Positions 1-4,638 of a stretch of DNA of 8,969 nucleotides are shown here, piece after piece (positions within the stretch are counted from its first letter, which is position 1; each line of letters opens with the position of its first letter). Source of the DNA: Chloroflexota bacterium. Lineage in GTDB: Bacteria > Chloroflexota > Anaerolineae > 4572-78. The notes beneath the pieces are model-generated. The model was given only the letters and a program-made list of their open reading frames with translations. It was not told where the DNA came from and did not search any database. The stretch covers positions 1 through 8,969 of the forward strand of contig JAJRUC010000431.1 in assembly GCA_024278015.1 (NCBI GenBank). The letters are read 5' to 3'. The position numbers were made by a program, and so were the translations under genes.

Positions 1-200
1 GTGGTCTTACCCGTGCCGGGCGGGCCGTAAAAAATCAGGCTGTTCAACTGGTCGGCTTGAATGGCCCGGCGCAGCAGCCGGCCCGGCCCCACAATGTGCG
101 CCTGCCCCAAAAATTCGTCCAGGGTGCGGGGCCGCATGCGGGCGGCCAGCGGGGCGGTTTTTTCAAGCGTTTCGTTCCGGTGGTGGTCGAATAAATCCAT
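1..200 (-). CDS. rarA: Replication-associated recombination protein A (RarA/MgsA), N-terminal fragment
   Basis: RarA is a AAA+ ATPase of the clamp-loader clade that acts at stalled replication forks in the cytoplasm. The reverse strand reads from an ATG at 200-198 through 66 codons and runs off the window edge without a stop. It begins MDLFDHHRNETLEKTAPLAA, followed by the family signature RPRTLDEFLGQAHIVGPG (about residues 23-40), LRRAIQADQLNSLIFYG, and a complete Walker A motif GPPGTGKT at residues 59-66, where the window ends. The RPxTLDEfxGQ and LRRAIxxxQLxSxIxxGPPGTGKTT blocks favour RarA over RuvB or DnaX. The gene is divergent from the operon starting at 485. An AAGG lies only 2-3 nt before the ATG and a candidate promoter sits just upstream, so the message may be almost leaderless. 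Walker B, sensor and C-terminal domains lie outside the window. Confidence 0.9.
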   Translation of the reverse strand, partial: MDLFDHHRNETLEKTAPLAARMRPRTLDEFLGQAHIVGPGRLLRRAIQADQLNSLIFYGPPGTGKT

Positions 201-207
201 GCCTTGT

Positions 208-236
208 ATTGTACGGCTTTCGGGCAAAAAGTTCAA
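208..236 (-). promoter_or_regulatory. Candidate sigma70 promoter of rarA
   Basis: On the reverse strand, TTGAAC (236-231) is separated by 17 nt from TACAAT (213-208). Transcription would be expected to start about 7 nt further on, near 201, at or one nucleotide before the rarA ATG (200-198). Box quality is moderate (4/6 and 5/6), but spacing and position are good. Confidence 0.45.
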
Positions 237-401
237 AGCGGGTAAAGACAGATGACCTTGCCCCGAACGCCCTGATTGAGGAAATTCGCAGGGGTATGCG
301 GCGGCGTGCCTCTGCGTTTCCAGACATATACCTTCATTTATGGCAAGCGACTTTACCCCCTGCGGGACACATGGTCACAACCCTGCCCGCAAACACACCG
401 T

Positions 402-439
402 CGATATTGTTAATTGTTTGCAAGCCGTGTAAAATATCG
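402..439 (+). promoter_or_regulatory. Sigma70-like promoter inside a dyad-symmetric operator-like sequence
   Basis: TTGTTA (407-412) and TAAAAT (430-435) are spaced by 17 nt, a good sigma70 arrangement with a predicted start near 442, about 43 nt before the first gene of the operon. The same stretch is a dyad: CGATATT (402-408) and AATATCG (433-439) are perfectly complementary, and their centre (420/421) coincides with a central TTGCAA (418-423). In all, 13 of 19 symmetric pairs match. The arms overlap the -35 and -10 boxes, which is typical of a repressor site, but no regulator can be named. Confidence 0.45.
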
Positions 440-484
440 GCATTGTTGTATTTTTGGACGGAATACACCGCTTGAGGATATGTT

Positions 485-1516
485 TTGGTTAAACCGCTAA
501 GTTTACGGGACATTTTGCTGGTAGCAAAATTACAGAAGCAAGGCGTCACCCTTGATTTGGAAGAACGTCTGCTTTATCCGCGCGCGCCGGTGCGAGCGGC
601 CATTGCCGCCGGGTTAATGCCGGCTATGTCGAATGTGGTGACTTCCATTTTGCGCCCCACCGAAGACCACGGCGCGGGCCTGGCCTTTGTACAAACCCGT
701 CTGCGGCCCGGCAGGCCGGAACAAGACATTATTTTTGTGGCCCCCGGCCTGCAAAAAGGGAACGGACGGCACGCCCTGTGGCAACGGCTGCTGGCCCACC
801 TGTGCGTGCGGGCCGGAGAAATGGGCCACCAGCGCATCTATGTTCGCCTGGACAGCGCCGCCGACACCGTCCAGATTTTCAAAAATGTCGGCTTTTTGGC
901 CTATGCCCAGGAAGATGTCTATTTGCTGGACCCCGACCTGCGTTGCAAACAGGCTCGCCAGGCGCTGGAACTGCGCCGCCAGCGCCCGGCAGACAGTTGG
1001 AGCCTGCAACGCCTGTACGCCGCCGTCACCCCCCAGGCCGTGCAGGTTGCCGAAGGGCTGGCCCAGGGGCAATGGCAAGTGCAAAAATCGGGCTTCCCCG
1101 GCCATCGACGCGGCTACGTATGGGAAAATCAGGGCGAAATTCTGGCCGTGCTGAACGTCCATTCCAGCCAGACCGGCCACTGGCTGCGCATTATGGTTCA
1201 CCCGGCAGCCAACGCCGAAACGCCCAGCCTGCTCTTTGCCGGATTACGGTTGCTGAAAAACACCGGCGCAGAGGCGGTCTATTGCAGTTTACGCACCTAT
1301 CAAAGCGAACTGGCCGCCCATGCGGTTACGTGCGGCTTCAGGCCCTGCGGCTCGCAGCAGGTTATGGTTAAACACATCACCGTGCGGGCCAGAGATTTTT
1401 TAACGCGCCTGCTGCCCGTCTTTGAACGCGCCATTGAAGTGAATCCGGCCACATCATCTATGGTTCCCAGCCACCAACTGGTTAATAATGGCAAAAAACA
1501 ATCAGACAGACAGTAA
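485..1516 (+). CDS. Double GNAT-like acetyltransferase-fold protein of unknown substrate
   Basis: This 343-residue soluble protein has no signal peptide or membrane segment. Two halves each look like a divergent GNAT fold. The first (about residues 45-148) has a degenerate acetyl-CoA loop, LQKGNGRH (89-96), a helix RLLAHLCVRAGEMG, then RIYVRLDS and the closing motif FKNVGFLAYAQEDVYLL (132-148). The second (about 210-300) has EILAVLNVHSS, a strand LRIMVHP, a helix LLFAGLRLLKNTGAEAVYCS and a closing CGFRPCGSQQVMVKH. Known: GNAT proteins transfer acetyl groups from acetyl-CoA to amines. Not visible: the acceptor, or whether both halves are active. The start is TTG at 485, chosen because GAGG (474-477) precedes it by 7 nt and an in-frame stop lies at 473-475; the nearby ATG at 480 is in another frame that stops at once. 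The gene opens an operon and overlaps, or abuts by 1 nt, the next gene. Confidence 0.65.
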   Translation: MVKPLSLRDILLVAKLQKQGVTLDLEERLLYPRAPVRAAIAAGLMPAMSNVVTSILRPTEDHGAGLAFVQTRLRPGRPEQDIIFVAPGLQKGNGRHALWQRLLAHLCVRAGEMGHQRIYVRLDSAADTVQIFKNVGFLAYAQEDVYLLDPDLRCKQARQALELRRQRPADSWSLQRLYAAVTPQAVQVAEGLAQGQWQVQKSGFPGHRRGYVWENQGEILAVLNVHSSQTGHWLRIMVHPAANAETPSLLFAGLRLLKNTGAEAVYCSLRTYQSELAAHAVTCGFRPCGSQQVMVKHITVRARDFLTRLLPVFERAIEVNPATSSMVPSHQLVNNGKKQSDRQ

Positions 1517-3158
1517 TATGGAAACAAACGCCACCAACGATTTAGAGGCTTTACTGGCCGTCTTTCCGCAAGCCATAAAAAACGCCCTCATCCAAACCCT
1601 TGCCGATACAAAAAAAATTCAGGCTCAGGGCGATTTGATTGAAGTGGTGCTGGATTTGGGCCGCCGGCCCAAAGCCTATTTTACGCATACTGAAGTGGTT
1701 ATCGCCGAAACCGAAATTCAGCAGGCAGACATTGAAACCATCATCGCCCAAATCGGCAAATTTATGGGCGATAACCGGGCCGGCATTGAACGCACCCTGC
1801 ACCGCATCTCCGGTATTCGCAACCGGCAAGGGAAAATCATCGGCCTGACATGCCGGGTGGGCCGGGCCATTTACGGCACCATTGATATTATCCGGGATTT
1901 ACTGGAAACGGGCCAGAGCATTTTGCTGCTGGGCCGCCCCGGCGTGGGCAAAACCACCCTGCTGCGAGAAGCCGCCCGTATTCTGGCCGAAAGCAAACGG
2001 GTAATTGTGGTAGATACCTCCAACGAAATTGCCGGCGACGGCGACATCCCCCATCCGGCCATCGGCAAGGCCCGGCGCATGCAGGTTCCCCGCCCGGAGC
2101 TGCAACACCATGTGATGATTGAAGCCGTAGAAAATCACACCCCGGAGGTCATCATCATCGACGAAATCGGCCGTCTGGAAGAAACAGAAGCGGCCCGCAC
2201 CATCGCCGAACGGGGCGTGCAACTCATCGGCACGGCCCACGGCAACACCCTCAACAACCTGCTGGTCAACCCCACTCTGGCCGACCTGGTGGGCGGTATT
2301 GACAGCGTGACCCTTTCTGATGAAGAGGCTCGGCGCCGAAATACCCAAAAGACCGTGCTGGAACGGCGCTCGCCGCCCACATTTGATATTTTGATAGAAA
2401 TTCAGGACCGAAACACGCTGGCCGTCCACCGGGATGTGGCCCGCGCCGTTGACGGCCTGCTGCGGGGCCGGCTGATTCAGCCGGAAATCCGCTTCCGCGA
2501 CGAAAACGGCGACATCCAAATCAGCTACGCCCCCCCGCCGCCAACGCCGGGCCGCAAATCAGGCGGCCAACCGGCCGGCGAAGCCGGGCAGCCCCGCCGG
2601 CCCAGAGTTTTTCGGCCGGATGAAGCGCCCCTGCAAACTCTGGAAGATTTGGAGGCCAATCTGACGGCATCGCCCCCGGAAAATACCGGCTTCCAACTGG
2701 CGCCCAAAAAAGTGTTTATCTACGGCGTTAATCAATCTCGCTTGCGCCAGGCCGCCTTCAGCCTGCAAGTACCCCTGACCGTGGTTGACTCGCTTAAAGA
2801 AGCCGAGGTGTGCATTACCACCAAAAGCCATTATCGCAAACACCCGCAACCCATTGCCGGCGTTGATGAATATGATATTCCACTGTATATTTTGCGAACA
2901 AATACCAGCGTCCAAATGGAAACCTGCCTGGCCGACATTTTTTCGCTTGGCCCGCACGAAGTTGACCCGCTGGCCGTTGCCATGCGAGAAACGCACGAAG
3001 CCATTCGCAAAGTGCTGCACGGCTCAAAGAGCGCAGAACTGAAACCGCAAAACGCATCTGTTCGGCGCAAACAGCATGAAATGGCCCGGCAATCGAATTT
3101 GGTTTCTCAAAGTATGGGCAAAGACCCGCAGCGTCGGGTAAAAATCTATCGCACGTAG
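1488..3158 (+). CDS. R3H domain-containing AAA/SpoIIIAA-type ATPase (Ycf45-like)
   Basis: This 556-residue cytoplasmic protein belongs to the family of plastid/cyanobacterial Ycf45. The N-terminal 100 residues contain an IETIIAQIGKFMGDNRAGIE helix block. An ATPase domain (about 105-325) resembles SpoIIIAA, with Walker A GRPGVGKT (149-156), IVVDTSNEIAGDGD (173-186), Walker B VIIIDEIG (221-228) and GTAHGNTLNNL (248-258). A Pro/Gly-rich linker spans about 347-375. Next is a small alpha/beta domain (about 405-490, starting KKVFIYGVNQSRLRQA). The C-terminus is an R3H-type single-stranded nucleic acid-binding domain with the RxxxH signature RRKQH (526-530) and DPQRRVKIY. The biological role of this family is not settled; nucleic acid binding coupled to ATP hydrolysis is inferred. 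The start at 1488 overlaps the GNAT gene by 29 nt; the alternative ATG at 1518 would begin 1 nt after its stop. Neither has a strong ribosome-binding site. Confidence 0.88.
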   Translation: MAKNNQTDSNMETNATNDLEALLAVFPQAIKNALIQTLADTKKIQAQGDLIEVVLDLGRRPKAYFTHTEVVIAETEIQQADIETIIAQIGKFMGDNRAGIERTLHRISGIRNRQGKIIGLTCRVGRAIYGTIDIIRDLLETGQSILLLGRPGVGKTTLLREAARILAESKRVIVVDTSNEIAGDGDIPHPAIGKARRMQVPRPELQHHVMIEAVENHTPEVIIIDEIGRLEETEAARTIAERGVQLIGTAHGNTLNNLLVNPTLADLVGGIDSVTLSDEEARRRNTQKTVLERRSPPTFDILIEIQDRNTLAVHRDVARAVDGLLRGRLIQPEIRFRDENGDIQISYAPPPPTPGRKSGGQPAGEAGQPRRPRVFRPDEAPLQTLEDLEANLTASPPENTGFQLAPKKVFIYGVNQSRLRQAAFSLQVPLTVVDSLKEAEVCITTKSHYRKHPQPIAGVDEYDIPLYILRTNTSVQMETCLADIFSLGPHEVDPLAVAMRETHEAIRKVLHGSKSAELKPQNASVRRKQHEMARQSNLVSQSMGKDPQRRVKIYRT

Positions 3159-3238
3159 CTCGAAACCAGAACCCTGTTTTCAAAGGAGAAGGCACAGGCC
3201 GGGAATATTCACCGCCGTCCATCCGATGCCGCCACACT

Positions 3239-3904
3239 ATGTCGAAATTCATCACATTTGAAGGGCCGGAAGGGGCCGGAAAAAGCACCCAACTTCAGCT
3301 TTTGGCCGACTATTTTCAGGAAAAAGGCTACAACGCCTGTTTTACCCGCGAGCCGGGCGGCACAGACATCGGCGACCAGATTCGGGCGGCGCTGCACGAC
3401 GTCAACAACACCGCCATGCACGCCATCACCGAAATTCTGCTCTATTCCGCCAGCCGCGCCCAGCTTGTGGCCGAAGTTATCAAGCCCCGGCTGCAACAAG
3501 GCGCGGTGGTGGTCTGCGACCGCTACGCCGACAGCACCTTCGCCTATCAGGGGTATGGCCGCCAACTGAACCTGGCAACGCTGCAAGCCATCACCCGGTT
3601 TGCCACCCAGGGGCTAAAGCCGGACCTGACCATTTATTTTGACCTGCCGGTAGAAGTCGGGCTATCCAGAAAACAGCAGGCCAATCAAACCGGAGAGGGC
3701 GAATTGAACCGGATGGACCGCCAAACCGTTGAGTTTTATCGACGGGTGCGCCGGGGGTATCTGGCCATGGCCCGGGCCGAACCGGCCCGCTGGCTGGTCA
3801 TCGACGCCCGGCAGCCCATTCAAACCACGCAAGAAATTGTGCGCCGCCACGTTGAAAAAATGCTGGCGCAGAGCCACTCGGTCCGTCAAAAACAGGAACC
3901 ATGA
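3239..3904 (+). CDS. tmk: Thymidylate kinase (dTMP kinase)
   Basis: The enzyme phosphorylates dTMP to dTDP with ATP, an essential step of dTTP synthesis in the cytoplasm. The 221-residue product has the usual length and all family motifs: P-loop FEGPEGAGKST (7-17), TREPGGT (36-42), the DRY motif in CDRYADSTFAYQGYGR (93-108), and a lid with RKQQ and GELNRMDRQ (about 144-162). The P-loop lacks a basic residue while the lid carries arginines and lysine, matching the E. coli-like type II arrangement. The ATG at 3239 fits the family N-terminus (MSKFITFEGPEGAGK). No ATG, GTG or TTG lies upstream in frame before the previous gene, although the frame stays open. A good AAAGGAG (3182-3188) is about 50 nt too far upstream to serve this start directly. 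The gene lies 80 nt after the R3H ATPase and overlaps the next gene by ATGA. Confidence 0.97.
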   Translation: MSKFITFEGPEGAGKSTQLQLLADYFQEKGYNACFTREPGGTDIGDQIRAALHDVNNTAMHAITEILLYSASRAQLVAEVIKPRLQQGAVVVCDRYADSTFAYQGYGRQLNLATLQAITRFATQGLKPDLTIYFDLPVEVGLSRKQQANQTGEGELNRMDRQTVEFYRRVRRGYLAMARAEPARWLVIDARQPIQTTQEIVRRHVEKMLAQSHSVRQKQEP

Positions 3905-4230
3905 AACTGATTATCGGCATTATCAACAAAGAAGATGTGCAGGTATTGCTGGAGACGCTGTCTCAAAAAGGCTATCAGGTTACCACCATTGCCACCACAG
4001 ACGGCGTTCTGCCGGATGCAAAAGCGGTGATACTGACCAGCGCCAACGACGTTCAGGTAGAAAGCGTGCTGTCTCTCATTAAAGAAATCTGCCCCGGTCG
4101 AACCCGGTACAGCAATCCGCTCCCCCCCAATTTGCAACCGGGCGAAATTTTTTTGCCCCCCCCGCTTGAACAACACATTTCCGGCGCTACCGTATTTGTG
4201 TTGAACCTGGACCAGGTTCATCGCTATTAA
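3901..4230 (+). CDS. darA: Cyclic-di-AMP receptor-like PII-type protein (DarA/PstA family)
   Basis: Members of this family (CdAMP_rec, formerly DUF970) are PII-like trimers that bind the second messenger cyclic di-AMP. The 109-residue length equals that of the characterised Firmicutes proteins. The N-terminus MKLIIGIINKEDVQVLLETL, the ATT-G-L block (31-37) and the closing ISGATVFVLNLDQVHRY (93-109) are family hallmarks. It begins inside the tmk stop codon (ATGA at 3901-3904), so translation is probably coupled; darA directly follows tmk in Bacillus and Staphylococcus too. Anomaly: an ungapped comparison from memory with S. aureus PstA shows changes at ligand-contacting positions (Arg26 to Gln, Asn41 to Lys, Gly47 to Ser, and TTGGFL to TTDGVL), with Thr28 kept. 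The family call is firm; that this copy still binds cyclic di-AMP is uncertain, so the gene symbol denotes family membership only. Confidence 0.85.
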   Translation: MKLIIGIINKEDVQVLLETLSQKGYQVTTIATTDGVLPDAKAVILTSANDVQVESVLSLIKEICPGRTRYSNPLPPNLQPGEIFLPPPLEQHISGATVFVLNLDQVHRY

Positions 4231-4284
4231 AGCCTGTATTGTCAACCGTCCCGGCCAAAATTAATGACGCCTCCCCGTTTCTTT

Positions 4285-4313
4285 TTGACCGATACCCCCT
4301 CCTGTGTTAGAAT
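4285..4313 (+). promoter_or_regulatory. Strong sigma70-type promoter of the peptide-transporter operon
   Basis: TTGACC (4285-4290) and TAGAAT (4308-4313) are separated by exactly 17 nt, each one mismatch from consensus, the best sigma70 match noticed in the window. The expected start near 4320 would give a leader of about 320 nt before the ATG at 4639. The AT-rich palindrome begins about 6 nt after the predicted start. Confidence 0.6.
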
Positions 4314-4325
4314 TGAATCTCGCCA

Positions 4326-4350
4326 AAATAATTATTGTATCTAATTATTT
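4326..4350. repeat. Perfect AT-rich inverted repeat, operator or 5' hairpin candidate
   Basis: AAATAATTA (4326-4334) and TAATTATTT (4342-4350) form a perfect 9-bp inverted repeat around TTGTATC. It lies at about +6 to +30 relative to the predicted start, suiting either a repressor-binding site or a 5'-terminal mRNA stem. AT-only arms can arise by chance in an AT-rich leader, so a function is inference. Confidence 0.4.
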
Positions 4351-4388
4351 ACACATTCAACCGCCAACGGTTTTAAATATATCCAACA

Positions 4389-4540
4389 GAGGGTAGTGGT
4401 GTACAAGTAAATGATGCGTCATTGCAAACGGAATGAGCGCAGCGAAGCCCGCAACGCTGAAGTAATTCCCCTGTTCAGGTAACGGAGATTGCTCCGCCCG
4501 CAATGACATCTTTCATCATTTGTATTTGACCACCACCCTC
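4389..4540. mobile_element. MITE/REP-like palindromic element without coding capacity
   Basis: The left end GAGGGTAGTGGT (4389-4400) is complementary to the right end ACCACCACCCTC (4529-4540) with one mismatch. Further in, AAATGATG (4409-4417 area) pairs with CATCATTT (4514-4521), and GTCATTGC (4418-4425) with GCAATGAC (4500-4507). The interior carries GAGCGCAGCGAAGC and GAGATTGC, resembling the widespread GTCATTGCGAGC...GCAATCTC palindromic repeats of bacterial intergenic regions (family likeness from memory). No transposase and no clear target-site duplication are visible. The element sits within the leader of the transporter operon, so its RNA form could fold into a long imperfect stem. 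Confidence 0.55.
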
Positions 4541-4561
4541 ATTTTAAAATGAAGGGAGGTG
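4531..4561 (+). promoter_or_regulatory. Leader hairpin sequestering an extended Shine-Dalgarno-like sequence
   Basis: The stem is built from CACC, CCC and the symmetric core TCATTTTAAAATGA (about 4539-4552) on the left, and GGG and GGTG on the right, with two unpaired or mismatched A positions. Its right arm contains GGGAGGTGAT (4554-4563), a long complement to the 16S rRNA 3' end. It overlaps the right end of the MITE-like element and no T-run follows, so it is not a standard terminator. Confidence 0.35.
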
Positions 4562-4606
4562 ATGCCCCCGCCTACAGCCCCAATCATTAAACTGTCTGTT
4601 ATTTAA
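4562..4606 (+). other. Possible 14-codon proline-rich leader ORF
   Basis: The frame reads ATG at 4562 to TAA at 4606, encoding MPPPTAPIIKLSVI. It follows the extended Shine-Dalgarno-like GGAGGTGAT, but the gap from GGAGG to ATG is only 2 nt, shorter than optimal. It ends 32 nt before the binding-protein ATG. Three consecutive prolines form a known ribosome-slowing motif. It may be coincidence; translation is unproven. Confidence 0.15.
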
Positions 4607-4638
4607 CTGATGTAAACTGGGAGGAGAATACCCTTAAG

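Larger units (their letters stand above)
201..484. other. Divergent intergenic region between rarA and the GNAT operon
   Basis: This stretch of 284 bp contains no convincing gene; small open frames on both strands have neither recognisable protein sequence nor good start sites. It holds a promoter for each direction (described separately). It also holds a long-range inverted repeat: CGCAGGGGTA at 287-296 and TACCCCCTGCG at 354-364, complementary except for one bulged base. The composition is less GC-rich towards 400-484, as expected for a promoter region. Confidence 0.6.
4231..4638. other. Long leader/intergenic region before the peptide-transporter operon
   Basis: This 408-bp non-coding stretch separates the two operons. 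In order it holds a promoter (4285-4313), an AT-rich palindrome (4326-4350), a MITE/REP-like palindromic element (4389-4540), a hairpin (4531-4561), a tiny ORF (4562-4606), and the ribosome-binding site GGGAGGAG (4619-4626) of the binding-protein gene. No clear intrinsic terminator follows the upstream operon. Confidence 0.7.

Noticed and set aside
209..549. Small ORFs on both strands in the divergent intergenic region (88 aa at 209-475 and 71 aa on the reverse strand at 334-549).
   Set aside because: They show no recognisable protein features, overlap promoter sequences, and the reverse one runs into the GNAT gene.
614..1371. Long alternative-frame ORFs inside the GNAT gene (195 aa reverse, 197 aa and 155 aa forward).
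   Set aside because: Their composition is Arg/Pro/Ala- or Gly/Gln-rich, as expected from GC-rich codon shadows, and only the 485-1516 frame has a plausible fold and operon position.
1899..2519. 206-codon reverse-strand ORF opposite the R3H ATPase.
   Set aside because: It lies wholly opposite the strongly conserved ATPase motifs and has no family resemblance or ribosome-binding site.
3226..3261. Short ORF (ATG at 3226, MPPHYVEIHHI) overlapping the tmk start.
   Set aside because: It has no ribosome-binding site at the right distance, is very short, and overlaps a clear start codon in another frame.
4359..4376. AACCG/CGGTT mini-hairpin followed by TTTT as a terminator.
   Set aside because: A stem of only 5 bp with a 4-nt loop and a short T-run is too weak, and it would cut off the operon right after its promoter.
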